The notes below the pieces were generated by a model. That model searched no databases, was not told the DNA's origin, and worked only from the letters and a program-made list of their open reading frames with translations. From an uncultured Clostridia bacterium (lineage in GTDB: Bacteria; Bacillota; Clostridia; Christensenellales; CAG-917): 64,000 bases of DNA. Below, piece by piece: positions 55,155 to 64,000 of this stretch. The stretch is taken from contig CASECZ010000006.1 of the NCBI GenBank assembly GCA_949286725.1, forward strand, positions 62,001 through 126,000, read 5' to 3'. Position numbers and translations under genes: made by a program. Position 1 is the first letter of the stretch, and each line of letters opens with the position of its first letter.

Positions 55155-56104
55155 AATCTGTCGCGCGCGGCTTTGAGGAGTTTGTCGACAACGTCTTCGT
55201 AATAGCCGTTGAGTCTGCATCCCGCCGCTTTGTCGTGGCCGCCGCCGCCGAAAACTGATGCGAGGTCGCTCGCGTCTACGTAGTCCTTGGTGCGTACGCT
55301 GACTTTGAAGTTCTTGTCGGCGACTTCCGATACGGCGAAAGCTATTTCCACGCCGTCGACGTCGATTGCGGACGAGATTATGCCTTCCGTATCGGAGGAT
55401 CGGGTTCCAGTTTCGTCAAAGTCCTTGGCAAAGAACGTAACAACCGCGATTTTGCCGTCTTCGAAGAATTTCGTCTTGCCGAGTACGCGCATTTTGAGGT
55501 TGAACACGTTTTGAGGAATTTTGCGGTGCACGTTGTAGATGATGAGAGGTGCGTCGATGTCGAAATTCAGGAGTTTGCAAGCGATTTCGTGGGTGCGCTT
55601 GGTGGTCGAAGGATACTGAAAACAACCGCTGTCGGCAACTATTCCCGCGAAAAGCAAAGCCGCAACACCGTTGTCGACTAGGTTCATTCCGTCGAGGAGT
55701 TCATAGACGATTTCGGCACAAGCCGCCGCGGTTGCGTCCGCAAAGTAGGCGGAGGCAAAAGGCGAATGCGACTTGTGATGGTCGACTGCGAGCGTCGTCG
55801 ACGACGAAAGGAAACTCTTTGCCGCTCCGCCGAGTCTGTCGAGGTCGCTGCAATCGACGGCAAAGCCGACATCGTGCACGCCTTTGTGCGGCAAAGTTAT
55901 TTTGTCCGCGTTTTCGAAAAAGGCGTATTTGTCGGGTACGTAGCCGTCGCAGAAAATCTCCACCGTTTTGCCCTGCAAGGTCAGCGCGCGGTAGATTGCG
56001 AGCGCGCACGCCAGAGTGTCGCCGTCGGGGTTGGTGTGACAATACACCACGACGGTGCGGGCGTTTTCGAGGGATTGGGCGATTCTGCGCAGTCTTTCGT
56101 TCAT
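55151..56104 (-). CDS. nrnA: DHH-family nanoRNase/pAp phosphatase NrnA
   Basis: Degrades very short RNAs and dephosphorylates pAp. DHH metal motifs: VVYCHTNPDGDTLACALAI, GFAVDCSDLDRLG, AVDHHKSHSPFA and GIVADSGCFQYPSTTKRT; the DHHA1 domain ends with SVFGGGGHDKAAGCRL. 317 aa. ATGA overlaps on both sides. Confidence 0.95.
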   Translation of the reverse strand: MNERLRRIAQSLENARTVVVYCHTNPDGDTLACALAIYRALTLQGKTVEIFCDGYVPDKYAFFENADKITLPHKGVHDVGFAVDCSDLDRLGGAAKSFLSSSTTLAVDHHKSHSPFASAYFADATAAACAEIVYELLDGMNLVDNGVAALLFAGIVADSGCFQYPSTTKRTHEIACKLLNFDIDAPLIIYNVHRKIPQNVFNLKMRVLGKTKFFEDGKIAVVTFFAKDFDETGTRSSDTEGIISSAIDVDGVEIAFAVSEVADKNFKVSVRTKDYVDASDLASVFGGGGHDKAAGCRLNGYYEDVVDKLLKAARDRL

Positions 56105-56478
56105 TTTTCCTCTTGTTCGTCTTCGGCAGGCGGAATATCTATCTGCGAAAGCAGATGGTCTATTTTGATGCCGTAGTCGACCGAAGTGTCCAGTCTGAAA
56201 TCCAGGTCGGGCAACAGACGTATCTGCACGGCGGATTTCAGCATATTGCGGATGAAAACCTTGGAGCGACGCACGGTTTCGAGTGCGGCGGCGCGCTCAT
56301 CTTCGTTTTCGGCGTACACGGAAAGATAGACCTTGGCGTATTTGAGGTCGGGCGTTGTCGTGACTTTCGTCACGCCGACAATGCTCTTCCCGAGACGCGG
56401 GTCTTTGAGGTCGCAGGCGATGATTTTGGAAATCTGTTTCTGCAACTCGGAATTTATTCTTTCCACCTTAATCTTCAT
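56101..56478 (-). CDS. rbfA: Ribosome-binding factor A
   Basis: 30S maturation factor with a KH-like fold. INSELQKQISKIIACDLKDP near the N-terminus, VTKVTTTPDLKYAKVYLSV, and the helix FIRNMLKSAVQIRLLPDLDFRLD are diagnostic. 125 aa with an acidic C-terminal tail. Overlaps infB by 11 nt. Confidence 0.96.
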   Translation of the reverse strand: MKIKVERINSELQKQISKIIACDLKDPRLGKSIVGVTKVTTTPDLKYAKVYLSVYAENEDERAAALETVRRSKVFIRNMLKSAVQIRLLPDLDFRLDTSVDYGIKIDHLLSQIDIPPAEDEQEEK

Positions 56479-59206
56479 TTATCTGCTCCATTTCGAAGGC
56501 TTCGATGACGTCGCCGACCTTGATATCCTGATAGTTCTGCAACATTATGCCGCAGTCGAAGTTCTTTGCCATTTCCTTGACGTCGTCCTTACCGTGACGG
56601 AGAGAAGCGATTTCGCTGGTGATTTCGACCGCGCCGTTGCGCAACAGACGCGCTTTCGCGCCGCGTACGATTTTGCCGTCCGTGACGTGGCAACCCGCGA
56701 TGACGCCGACGCCCGAAATGCGGAAAAGTTCTCTGACTTCCGCCGTGCCGAGGACGACTTCTTTGAACTTGGGTTCCAGCATACCTTTGACGGCTTTTTC
56801 GATGTCTTCGATTGCGTTGTATATGATATCGTAGAAACGGATATCGATTTTTTTCTGTGCCGCAAGCGCTTTCGCGTTGGCGTCGGGACGGACGTTGAAG
56901 CCGATGATGATTGCCTTTGCGGTGTCGGCAAGCGTGACGTCGCTCTCTTTGATTGCGCCGACCGCGCCGTGAATGATGTCGATGTCGACTTCTTCGTTGC
57001 CGAGTTTTGAAAGTGACTGTTTGACGGCTTCGAGGGAGCCCTGAACGTCGGCTTTGATGATGAGCTTGACGGATTTGAGTTCGCCTTTCTTGATTTTGTC
57101 AAAGAGGTCGTTGAGGGACACGGAGCCGCTGTCGTCGCCTTTCGCGGCTTGTTTGAGCTTGCGTTCGAGCGCAAGTTCTCTTGCAAACTTTTCGTCCGCG
57201 ACGACGTCGATGATGTCGCCCGCTTCGGGAACTTCGTCCCAACCCGTAACCGATACGGGAATGGAAGGACCTGCTTTTTTGACCTTTCTGCCCTTGTCGT
57301 CTATCATCGCGCGGATTTTACCCGTGGAAGTGCCGGCAACCACGTTGTCGCCTATACGCAAAGTGCCCGTCTGAACGAGTATTGTGGCGACTTTGCCGAT
57401 GCCCTTGTCAAGACGCGCTTCGATGATGGTGCCGCGTGCGGGACGGTCGGGGTTAGCTTTCAACTCGCGCATTTCCGCCATGATGAGTATGTTTTCGAGC
57501 AGGTTTTCCACACCTTCGCCCGTCTTTGCCGAAACGCGTACGACGGGAGTGTCGCCACCCCATTCCTCGGGCAACACTTCGTAATTGGTGAGTTGTTGCA
57601 ACACCTGGTCGGGATTTGCGCCCGTCTTGTCGATTTTGTTTATTGCGACGATAATCGGCACGTTTGCCTGACGCGCGTGGTTGATTGCTTCAATGGTCTG
57701 TGGCATAATGCCGTCGTCGGCCGCGACGACGAGCACCGCAATGTCGGTAACCTGTGCGCCGCGTGCACGCATAGAGGTGAACGCTTCGTGACCTGGTGTG
57801 TCGAGGAAGGTTATCGGCGAACCTTTGAGCGAAATCGTGTACGCGCCGATATGCTGGGTTATACCGCCCGCTTCGCCGCCTGCGACGTTTGCCTTGCGGA
57901 TATAGTCGAGCAAGGACGTCTTGCCGTGGTCGACGTGACCCATAATCGTGACGACGGGAGGTCTGGGCACGAGTTTGTCTTCGTCTTCGTCGTCGATGAC
58001 GAGTTTTGCGGTCAACGCTTCTTCCATCGTGATTTCGGGCTTGAATTCCAGCGTCACGGGGTGGTCTTTGGTGATTTCGCCGATGACGAGTTCCGCCGTC
58101 GGGAAGTCTATGCTTTCGTTGATGGTCTTGATTATGCCGAGCAAAAACAGGTTTTTGATGATTTCCGCAACGGAAATGCCCGTTTTTTCGCTCAATACTT
58201 TGATGGGAACGGGGTCGGTGGTGATGACGGCGTGGTCGATGACCATAGTACCGCCGCCGCTCGACGCCTTGTTCTTGCTCTTGAACACGCGGACTTTTGC
58301 GTCCTCGTCGTCCATAGGAATTCTGTCGTCAACGATAAAGCCTTTTTTGAGGAGCGCGCGCTTGTTCATACTTCCGCGGTCGTCGAACTTCTGTCCGCCG
58401 CCCGAAGAGGACTTCTGGTTGCCCTTGCCTTTCTGGTTGCCGCCCTTTCCGACGGGAGCCTGTTGTGCGGCATTTGCCAGACTGGACGCCGAAAGACCGT
58501 CGCGACGGGGACCGTATCCGCCCTGCTGCGGACGCTGACCCTGTTGCTGTCCGCTCTGTTGACCTCTCGGACCGCGCCCCGCATTATAACCGCCTGCGAA
58601 TACGCGCGTCGTGACTTTCTTGTTTGTTTCCTGCGGAACGTAAATTCTGCGGATTTCGCCGTTGGGCAAAATCTCCGACTGTACGGACGGATTGCTTTCG
58701 CTGATAATTCGTCTGACAACGGGCTTTTCGGCGGGTTCGGCAGGCTTTTCCGTCGCTTCGGCGACTTTCTTTTTCTTTTCGACAGGCGCTTCGACGGGTT
58801 TTTCTTCGACTGCGGGCGCAACTTCCGCAGCCTTATCCTCTTTTGCGGGTTCGGATGCGGGCTCGGGTGCGGGCGCCGCCTCTTCTTTGACGGGCTCGGG
58901 TTCCGTCACGACGGGCTTTGCCTCCGCGACGGGTTCTTTCACCTCTTCCTTTACGGGTTCGCTTGCGGTTTTTTCGGCGGCTTTGCGCTTGGCTTCTTCC
59001 GCAAGTCTTGCCTCTTCTTCGCGGCGCGCCGTTTCTTCTTCTGCGGCGGCAAGCGTTTCACGCTTGGCTTTTACGGCGGTCATAAGAGCGACTGCCTTTG
59101 CCTTTTCGCGTGAAATTTCCGTTCTGAGGTCGGCAAGCTGACCCGCCTTATATGCGGCGAGTTGTTTGATTGCGTCTTGGGTCGTTTCTTTTCTGTTTTC
59201 GGTCAT
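56468..59206 (-). CDS. infB: Translation initiation factor IF-2
   Basis: GTPase placing initiator tRNA on the 30S. A long N-terminal region (about 1-330) is rich in Ala, Glu and Pro, then [24 protein letters not shown] disorder. G domain near 425: [38 protein letters not shown]; domains II-IV follow to [10 protein letters not shown]. 912 aa. It lies in the nusA operon in the usual order. Confidence 0.97.
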   Translation of the reverse strand: MTENRKETTQDAIKQLAAYKAGQLADLRTEISREKAKAVALMTAVKAKRETLAAAEEETARREEEARLAEEAKRKAAEKTASEPVKEEVKEPVAEAKPVVTEPEPVKEEAAPAPEPASEPAKEDKAAEVAPAVEEKPVEAPVEKKKKVAEATEKPAEPAEKPVVRRIISESNPSVQSEILPNGEIRRIYVPQETNKKVTTRVFAGGYNAGRGPRGQQSGQQQGQRPQQGGYGPRRDGLSASSLANAAQQAPVGKGGNQKGKGNQKSSSGGGQKFDDRGSMNKRALLKKGFIVDDRIPMDDEDAKVRVFKSKNKASSGGGTMVIDHAVITTDPVPIKVLSEKTGISVAEIIKNLFLLGIIKTINESIDFPTAELVIGEITKDHPVTLEFKPEITMEEALTAKLVIDDEDEDKLVPRPPVVTIMGHVDHGKTSLLDYIRKANVAGGEAGGITQHIGAYTISLKGSPITFLDTPGHEAFTSMRARGAQVTDIAVLVVAADDGIMPQTIEAINHARQANVPIIVAINKIDKTGANPDQVLQQLTNYEVLPEEWGGDTPVVRVSAKTGEGVENLLENILIMAEMRELKANPDRPARGTIIEARLDKGIGKVATILVQTGTLRIGDNVVAGTSTGKIRAMIDDKGRKVKKAGPSIPVSVTGWDEVPEAGDIIDVVADEKFARELALERKLKQAAKGDDSGSVSLNDLFDKIKKGELKSVKLIIKADVQGSLEAVKQSLSKLGNEEVDIDIIHGAVGAIKESDVTLADTAKAIIIGFNVRPDANAKALAAQKKIDIRFYDIIYNAIEDIEKAVKGMLEPKFKEVVLGTAEVRELFRISGVGVIAGCHVTDGKIVRGAKARLLRNGAVEITSEIASLRHGKDDVKEMAKNFDCGIMLQNYQDIKVGDVIEAFEMEQINED

Positions 59207-59208
59207 AG

Positions 59209-59490
59209 CTACCTCAATAGGTTGATTATCGCCTCGGCGAGGTTGGGGTTGACGATCCCGATCGCCTTGACATTGTCGCGGTGCGTCGCCTGCGCGAGGT
59301 CTTCCGTGTCGAAACAGGGAATGTCCCCTGCAAGGGCGTGCAGCCTGTTTTTGTATTTTTCGGGTGCGTTGCGGTCAATCAGTATCAGAAGGCATTTTTC
59401 CGTCTTTTCGGCTATGCGTTCCTCGCCGTACAAAACCGCTCCGCTGCGCTGTGCGAGCCCCACGTAAGAGGCGATTTTAGAGCAACTCAT
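59209..59490 (-). CDS. ylxQ: YlxQ-type L7Ae-family RNA-binding protein
   Basis: 93 aa, single L7Ae-like fold: IASYVGLAQRSGAVLYGEERI, CLLILIDRNAPEKYKNRL, and DLAQATHRDNVKAIGIVNPNLAEAI. Members bind kink-turn RNA; in B. subtilis the homologue sits at the same place between ylxR and infB. Overlaps ylxR by 14 nt. Confidence 0.9.
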   Translation of the reverse strand: MSCSKIASYVGLAQRSGAVLYGEERIAEKTEKCLLILIDRNAPEKYKNRLHALAGDIPCFDTEDLAQATHRDNVKAIGIVNPNLAEAIINLLR

Positions 59491-59734
59491 AGAGCCTCCC
59501 GTACACCTGCTCGTCGACGGCGGTACCGAACGCGGCGTTCAGCCCCCTCTTTTTCACGAGCAGGTCCAGACACTCTTTCGAGCGGTGCACCCACACTCCC
59601 CGTCCGTCCGCTTTTCCGCTTTCGTCGACGAAAACGACCCCGTTTTTGTCACGGCACACTCGCAACATTCCGCTTTTGTCGGAATGCTGACGGCAAGCCG
59701 CGCATTTTCGGGTGTTTTTCGGATTGGACGGCAT
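59477..59734 (-). CDS. ylxR: YlxR (RnpM-type) RNA-binding protein
   Basis: 85 aa. RKCAACRQHSDKSGMLRVCR and DGRGVWVHRSKECLDLLVKKRGL are the conserved blocks of the YlxR family, which in B. subtilis modulates RNase P. The position after nusA is canonical. Confidence 0.92.
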   Translation of the reverse strand: MPSNPKNTRKCAACRQHSDKSGMLRVCRDKNGVVFVDESGKADGRGVWVHRSKECLDLLVKKRGLNAAFGTAVDEQVYGRLYELL

Positions 59735-59737
59735 AAT

Positions 59738-60814
59738 TTACTCTTCCTGTGCCGCGGCTTCGTCTGCGGGCATAACGCTGGAATAGGGTTTGACGTCGAT
59801 TTTCCAGCCCGTAAGTTTTGCGGCAAGACGCGCGTTCTGACCGTTTCTGCCTATGGCAAGGCTCAGTTTCTCGTCGGGCACGACGACTTTGGCGTTCTTT
59901 TCCTCTTCGTTTATCGACACCATAAGCACCTGCGCGGGACTGAGGGCGCGGGCGATATACTCGATGGGGTCGGCGCACCATTCGATGACGTCGATTTTCT
60001 CGCCGCCGAGTTCCGCCACGACAGCGTTCACGCGCACGCCTTTATTGCCTATGCACGCACCCACCGCGTCCACGTTGGGATCCTCGGAGTAAACCGCGAG
60101 TTTGGTGCGGAAACCGCCTTCGCGGACGATGGACATGATTTTGACAAGACCCGCCTTGATTTCGGGAACTTCCAGTTCGAACAAACGTCTGACGAACCCC
60201 GCGGAACTTCTGGACACGACAACCTGTGCGCCGCCGCGCGCCGTATCGCGGATTTTCTTGATGTAAACCTTGATGACGTCGCCGACGTTGTAGGTTTCGG
60301 TGGGAACTTGGTCGGTCTGCATCATAACGCCTTCCATCTGCGTGCCGCTGATTTCGACGTAAACGGTGGTGCCTTCCTTTCTTCTGACGATGGCGTTGAG
60401 GATTTCGCCCTGACGTTCGCTCATTTCGTTGAGGATATACTCTTTCTTCGCGTCGTTTATGCGTTGCATAATGACCTGCTTTGCAGTCTGCGCGGCAATG
60501 CGCGAAAACTGTTTGGGAGTGATGTCTTCGATGACGACGTCGCCGACCTTGTACGTCGGCTTGATTTCACGCGCTTCTTCGAGGGAAATCTGCGAGTCCT
60601 CGTCTTCGACTTCTTCGACGACGAGACGGTGCGCGTAAACTTTGATGGACTGTTTTTCCTCGTTCAGGCGCACGGCGATGGTTCTGCTTTCGCCGTACTC
60701 CTTCTTGTAGGCGGACACCAGACCTGCTTCGAGAGACTCGATAAGCAGTCCCTTGGAGATTTTCTTCTCCTGTTCCAGCATATCCAACGCCTGAAAGAAT
60801 TCTTTGTTAACCAT
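59738..60814 (-). CDS. nusA: Transcription termination/antitermination factor NusA
   Basis: RNA polymerase-binding factor. N-terminal domain (about 1-125), S1 domain (GEILNAIVRRKEGTTVYVEI near 135), then KH1/KH2 (SRSSAGFVRRLFELEVPEI, GACIGNKGVRVNAVVAELGGEKIDVI, LAIGRNGQNARLAAKLTGWKIDV). 358 aa, the short form without C-terminal acidic repeats, as in other Firmicutes. GGAGGA precedes the ATG. Confidence 0.97.
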   Translation of the reverse strand: MVNKEFFQALDMLEQEKKISKGLLIESLEAGLVSAYKKEYGESRTIAVRLNEEKQSIKVYAHRLVVEEVEDEDSQISLEEAREIKPTYKVGDVVIEDITPKQFSRIAAQTAKQVIMQRINDAKKEYILNEMSERQGEILNAIVRRKEGTTVYVEISGTQMEGVMMQTDQVPTETYNVGDVIKVYIKKIRDTARGGAQVVVSRSSAGFVRRLFELEVPEIKAGLVKIMSIVREGGFRTKLAVYSEDPNVDAVGACIGNKGVRVNAVVAELGGEKIDVIEWCADPIEYIARALSPAQVLMVSINEEEKNAKVVVPDEKLSLAIGRNGQNARLAAKLTGWKIDVKPYSSVMPADEAAAQEE

Positions 60815-60823
60815 TTTGTCCTC

Positions 60824-61312
60824 CTAAAACCTGATGTACGGTTGTACCTTGGTCTTGTTATTTCTCAATACTGTTTTATCCTTCGGGTTTTTGTCGCCCG
60901 TAACGATCGTGAAGCTGTCCGTGTCGTAGCTTTTGAGAGTTCCGTGGAACTTCTCCTTGTCCGCCGTGACTTCGATTTCGGTGCCCAGGGCACGACGAAA
61001 ATCGTCGTCGGATACGACGGGTCTGTCCAGACCCGACGACGATACGTTGAGTATATAGTCATCGTCGAACAGGTCGTCCAAGGCGTCCAGTGCGTCGGAA
61101 ACCTCGTTGTGCACCTTTTCGCAGTCGTCGAGCGTGATTTCGTCCTCGGCTTTCCACACAAAGACGGTCACGTTGAGTTTGCCGTATTCCTTTGTGTAAC
61201 GGATTTCGACGATTTCATACTCCGCACCGGCGCGTGTAACCGCTGCCGAAACGGCTTTTTCGACGGCTTCGCGCGTCGAAAGCGGCAAGGATTTTGCGAT
61301 GTCGTCAGTCAT
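60824..61312 (-). CDS. rimP: Ribosome maturation factor RimP
   Basis: 30S assembly factor. GAEYEIVEIRYTKEYGKLNVTVF, LDDCEKVHNEVSDALD and LNVSSSGLDRPVVSDDDFRRALG are diagnostic; the C-terminal SH3-like domain follows. 162 aa. First gene of the nusA-infB operon, preceded by AAGGAG and a leader hairpin. Confidence 0.95.
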   Translation of the reverse strand: MTDDIAKSLPLSTREAVEKAVSAAVTRAGAEYEIVEIRYTKEYGKLNVTVFVWKAEDEITLDDCEKVHNEVSDALDALDDLFDDDYILNVSSSGLDRPVVSDDDFRRALGTEIEVTADKEKFHGTLKSYDTDSFTIVTGDKNPKDKTVLRNNKTKVQPYIRF

Positions 61313-61326
61313 ATTCCGCTCCTTCT

Positions 61327-61355
61327 AAAACAAAGAGTGAGCTGTCTGCTCACTC
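61327..61355 (-). promoter_or_regulatory. Leader hairpin (attenuator-like) of the rimP-nusA-infB operon
   Basis: Minus strand: GAGTGAGC-AGACA-GCTCACTC followed by TTTGTTTT, a terminator form, placed between promoter and rimP. Premature termination subject to NusA level is plausible but inferred. Confidence 0.55.
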
Positions 61356-61386
61356 CGGTAAATCATCATTAAGCAGTAATGAATTT

Positions 61387-61414
61387 ATCATATAATTTAT
61401 AATAAAGCAAGCAA
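61387..61414 (-). promoter_or_regulatory. Promoter of the rimP-nusA-infB operon
   Basis: Minus strand: -35 TTGCTT (61414-61409), 16-bp spacer, -10 TATGAT (61392-61387), leader of about 70 nt including the hairpin. Confidence 0.6.
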
Positions 61415-61446
61415 AAAAAGCCAATTTTCCGAAAAAATGCGGAAAA

Positions 61447-61476
61447 AACGAAAAAACGCGCTTTTTCGAGCGCGTT
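61447..61476 (-). terminator. Terminator after the exonuclease gene
   Basis: Minus strand: stem AACGCGCT / AGCGCGTT, loop CGAAAA, followed by TTTTTT. Confidence 0.88.
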
Positions 61477-61506
61477 CAAAAAGCGGAATATCGGGTTTAT
61501 GCCGCC

Positions 61507-63090
61507 TTACATGCGTTTTGCGATGATGCGCAGCACTTCCAACGTGGCGAATACGTCCGCCATTGCGCGGTGCGCGTTGTAGTGAGTGATGCCGAAACTC
61601 TTACTCAACGCTTCCAGACCGTGGTGTTTCACTTCGGTCAGATACTTGCGCGCAAGTATCAGCGTGTCTTCCATATCGTTGTCGAACACGTATCCTTCCG
61701 CGTCGGCGAATTTGGCAAGCAAAGGATAATCGTAACCCGAAATATTGTGTCCGACCAGCACCGCTCCCCTCGTGAACTTGTAGAAATCGGGCAATATCTC
61801 CACGAAAGTGGGTTTGTCACACACCATATCGTCCGTGATGTGCGTCGTGTCCACCACTTCGTCGGGTATCGGGCACTTCGGGTTGAGCAATGAGGTGAAT
61901 ACCTCCGTGACCTTGCCGTCCACGACTTTGAGCGCGCCGAGTTCTATGGGCACTGTCGTGGAAATCTGCAATCCCGTCGCCTCGAAATCGAACACGACAA
62001 ATGTTCTGCCTTTGAAATACTCGGGGATTTCTTCCTCTGCGTCGTCGAACAGCGTTTTGCGCGGCGGCTCGGTGTAAGGGACGGGTTTCAGCACCTTGTA
62101 TTTCGCGGGTTCGGGCTTGGAGCGCTTCGTGATTATCGACGAATAGTCAATCGAGCACCCGAAAACGGCATTGACCGCAAAACTCATCGTACCGGTGTAA
62201 TCCGAAAGCGAAACCTTGCCCGCACAAACGATTTCCGTCTTTTCCGGCAGCTGTGCAAGGCGTTCGGCTTCTTCGGGTTTTGGAAAACACACGCAATCCA
62301 TTCTTCCCGTCGAGTCGTCGAGATAAAATCTTACGAGTGGCAATTCCTCGGGACCGCTCTTCGGGTCGTCGGGGTCGAATTTCTTGTTGCGGTATTTGCG
62401 CTCCGACAGGTCGCAGATTTTTCCACAGAGAACAATGTTCTCTGCCGCCGATTTGACGTCGGTTATGTAGTTTGGCAGTTGCGATATTCCCGCAACTTTT
62501 CCCCGAGCGTAAATCTTTTCGCCGAGGTCGATTTTGACAAGGCGCATACCTGCGTCGCGCGTAACCACGCTGTCGGCGAGAAAATCGTCGTCGGAGGCGT
62601 CCGCACTCATATTCTCATCCGCACGCAACGTTACGTCAATCTGTTTGTTGAAATTGACGTCCAGATAGTTTGCGAGTTCGTTTTCCGTGTCGGCGGCTTC
62701 CAGCATTTTGCAGGTTGGCGGGTCGAAACGCAGACGGACGGAAACGGCGTTGTCGTCGACATCAATAGCTATGTTTTCCTCTCGCAATTTTCTGAATACC
62801 ATCTGATTTTTGAGGTTGAAGAATTCCAGAACCTTGTTGCGGACGGTACTCTGGTCGGCATAGGTGCGTATGTATTGCGGCTCAACGGATATGCCGTTGA
62901 ACATTTTTTCCAAGACCGTTTTTACGCGCGATTGTTTTTCTTCGTCGAATGCGCGTATGTCGAAAGCGGAGATGATGAAGCGCACCTGCAAAAGGTTTTT
63001 TGCCTTGACGAAAGTTGCCGAATTGAATTTCAGCATATCGAATTCGCCGTTTGTGGCTGCGGTAAACTCTTCCCAGAATTTGTTTTGCAC
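61507..63090 (-). CDS. PolC-like N-terminal and OB domains plus DEDDh exonuclease, no polymerase
   Basis: 527 aa at the place where Firmicutes carry polC (about 1,430 aa). Residues 1-195 resemble the poorly conserved PolC N-terminus; about 196-330 are an OB fold (IYARGKVAGISQLPN, LVRFYLDDSTGRMDCVCF). From about 365 comes a DEDDh exonuclease: TFVVFDFEATGLQ (Asp, Glu), LVGHNISGYDYPLL (Asp), YNAHRAMADVFATL (His, Asp). The PHP, palm and tau-binding parts are absent, and the frame ends in a normal stop with a terminator. GTG start with GGAGG upstream. Possibly a stand-alone proofreading or repair exonuclease. Confidence 0.85.
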   Translation of the reverse strand: MQNKFWEEFTAATNGEFDMLKFNSATFVKAKNLLQVRFIISAFDIRAFDEEKQSRVKTVLEKMFNGISVEPQYIRTYADQSTVRNKVLEFFNLKNQMVFRKLREENIAIDVDDNAVSVRLRFDPPTCKMLEAADTENELANYLDVNFNKQIDVTLRADENMSADASDDDFLADSVVTRDAGMRLVKIDLGEKIYARGKVAGISQLPNYITDVKSAAENIVLCGKICDLSERKYRNKKFDPDDPKSGPEELPLVRFYLDDSTGRMDCVCFPKPEEAERLAQLPEKTEIVCAGKVSLSDYTGTMSFAVNAVFGCSIDYSSIITKRSKPEPAKYKVLKPVPYTEPPRKTLFDDAEEEIPEYFKGRTFVVFDFEATGLQISTTVPIELGALKVVDGKVTEVFTSLLNPKCPIPDEVVDTTHITDDMVCDKPTFVEILPDFYKFTRGAVLVGHNISGYDYPLLAKFADAEGYVFDNDMEDTLILARKYLTEVKHHGLEALSKSFGITHYNAHRAMADVFATLEVLRIIAKRM

Positions 63091-63197
63091 GCCTCCGACC
63101 TCCTTTTCTCTCCTGTTTATTCAAAAACGCCCCGGTTTTGCGCCTGTTTTGTCAGAAATCGGCTTGATTTTCCGAAGTGTTTTCATTTTATAGTCAA

Positions 63198-63232
63198 AAG
63201 TACTCTCAAAATCCTTTATTTTTAGAATACTC
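63198..63232. repeat. 35-bp two-part motif, copy c (end of ispG)
   Basis: AAAGTACT-N17-TTAGAATACT, overlapping the last codons and stop of ispG. Confidence 0.45.
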
Positions 63233-64000
63233 CTCGATATACTCGTCCAACAGCATCATAAAGTGCGGCATAAGCAGGTCGCTTGACACCGTTTCGAATA
63301 TTTTGCCGTCCTTGAGTATTACCGACTTCTCTTTTCCGCCGGCAACTCCCAGGTTGCTGTGTTCCCCTTCGCCGATGCCGTTGAGCGGACACCCCATAAC
63401 CGAAATTTTGAGGGGTACGTTTATATGCGCCGTTGCACGTTCGACCGCGTTGGCGAGTTTTTCTACGTCGATTTCCGTGCGGGCGCAGGTGGGACAGGAT
63501 ACGACTTCCACGCAGTTTCGGCGCAGTCCCAGAGTGTGAAGCAAGGTTTTTCCTGCCAGCACTTCTTCGACGGGGGGTGCCGACAGGGATATTCTTATCG
63601 TGTCGCCTATCCCCTCTTGCAACAGCGTGCCGATTCCGAGGGCGGATTTTATAAGTCCGCTCCGCATTGTGCCCGCCTCTGTCACACCGAGGTGCAAAGG
63701 ATAGTCGCACACCGACGCGAGTTTTCTGTTTGCTTCCGTCATAGTGAGTACGTCCGAGTCTTTTATGGCGATGACAATATCTTTAAGCCCGCAACTTTCG
63801 AATACGTTTGCGCACTCCAGCGCGCTTGCGACAAGTGCGTCCGCTTCTTTCATATTTTTGTAGTCGGGGTGTAAGGATCCGCCGTTTACGCCCACGCGTA
63901 CGGGCACGCCTTCCGCGCTCATTCTGCGCGCAAGCTCCTTTATCTGGTTGAAATCGCGCATATTGCCCGGGTTCATACGGATTTTTTTCGCTCCGTTGTC
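63206..64000 (-). CDS. ispG: 4-hydroxy-3-methylbut-2-enyl-diphosphate synthase, C-terminal part (5' end outside window)
   Basis: Fe-S enzyme making HMBPP, the substrate of IspH, in the MEP pathway. The frame is open to the window edge. Family motifs: IRMNPGN at the edge, RVGVNGGSLHP, LHLGVTEAGT, DTIRISLSAPP, and the cluster Cys in VSCPTCARTEIDVE and VMGCPLNGIGEGEHS. The stop is 115 bp before the exonuclease gene, in the conserved order ispG-polC locus-rimP. Confidence 0.96.
   Translation of the reverse strand, partial: DNGAKKIRMNPGNMRDFNQIKELARRMSAEGVPVRVGVNGGSLHPDYKNMKEADALVASALECANVFESCGLKDIVIAIKDSDVLTMTEANRKLASVCDYPLHLGVTEAGTMRSGLIKSALGIGTLLQEGIGDTIRISLSAPPVEEVLAGKTLLHTLGLRRNCVEVVSCPTCARTEIDVEKLANAVERATAHINVPLKISVMGCPLNGIGEGEHSNLGVAGGKEKSVILKDGKIFETVSSDLLMPHFMMLLDEYIEEYSKNKGF

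Noticed and set aside
57149..59113. Plus-strand frame of 654 codons opposite infB
   Set aside because: Phe/Arg-rich shadow; IF-2 on the minus strand has complete GTPase motifs.

Overview
The window reads as the chromosome of a spore-forming member of the Clostridia (Bacillota), probably an uncultured lineage. It carries the spoIIAA-spoIIAB-sigF operon, spoVAC-spoVAD-spoVAE, yunB and ytfJ; an ispH fused to ribosomal protein S1, as found in many Clostridia; and gene order typical of Firmicutes (scpA-scpB, cmk-plsC-ispH-rpsA, ispG-polC locus-rimP-nusA-ylxR-ylxQ-infB-rbfA-nrnA-truB-ribF, mutS-mutL-miaA-ynbB). No 16S gene is present, so a finer placement would be guesswork.

Layout. 1-14.8 kb (+): end of lysA, condensin subunits scpA/scpB, a small membrane protein, ytfJ, a D-Ala-D-Ala carboxypeptidase, a pseudouridine synthase, surE, a flavoprotein, the cmk-plsC-ispH/rpsA operon behind a consensus promoter, a membrane PI-PLC-like enzyme, a LUD-domain protein, desulfoferrodoxin, proC (5' end apparently overwritten by a repeat) and rnhA. 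15-19 kb (-): a 970-residue PadR-type regulator with a long coiled coil and C-terminal membrane segments, and a tyrosine recombinase. 19-24 kb (+, mixed): acetyltransferase, MarR regulator with two operator-like sites and the stub of an ABC exporter, PH-domain protein, an AT-rich lipoprotein/XRE switch, an MFS transporter, and repeated copies of the tRNA-Tyr 3' end plus terminator. 24.2-24.8 kb (-): six tRNAs from one strong promoter. 25-29.6 kb: sporulation genes. 29.7-38.3 kb (+): pheS-pheT, a short mutS2, a membrane protein, cysteine desulfurase and thiI. 38.4-40.8 kb (-): a class A penicillin-binding protein. 40.9-49.2 kb (+): miaB-mutS-mutL-miaA-ynbB. 49.2-52.2 kb: an AT-rich accessory island. 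52.4-64 kb (-): the translation/RNA operon down to endonuclease IV, headed by an exonuclease-only gene at the polC position and by ispG (cut by the window edge).

The most unusual part is the island at 49.9-51.8 kb. Four tiny XRE-type repressor genes in tandem face a small unknown gene across a 120-bp control region. That region holds three 19-bp operator-like repeats, two of them exactly inside the -35/-10 spacers of opposed promoters, in the manner of a phage repressor switch. The island is bracketed by 32-bp direct repeats. A simpler switch of the same design lies at 22.1 kb. Other points of interest are the membrane-anchored PadR protein with its own operator-like dyad, a polC locus lacking the polymerase, a 35-bp two-part motif in four copies with invariant 17-bp spacing, a 15-bp over-represented motif, and a structured repeat family that has replaced the NAD(P)-binding motif of proC.

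All functional names rest on recognising protein motifs and gene order by eye; no database search was run.
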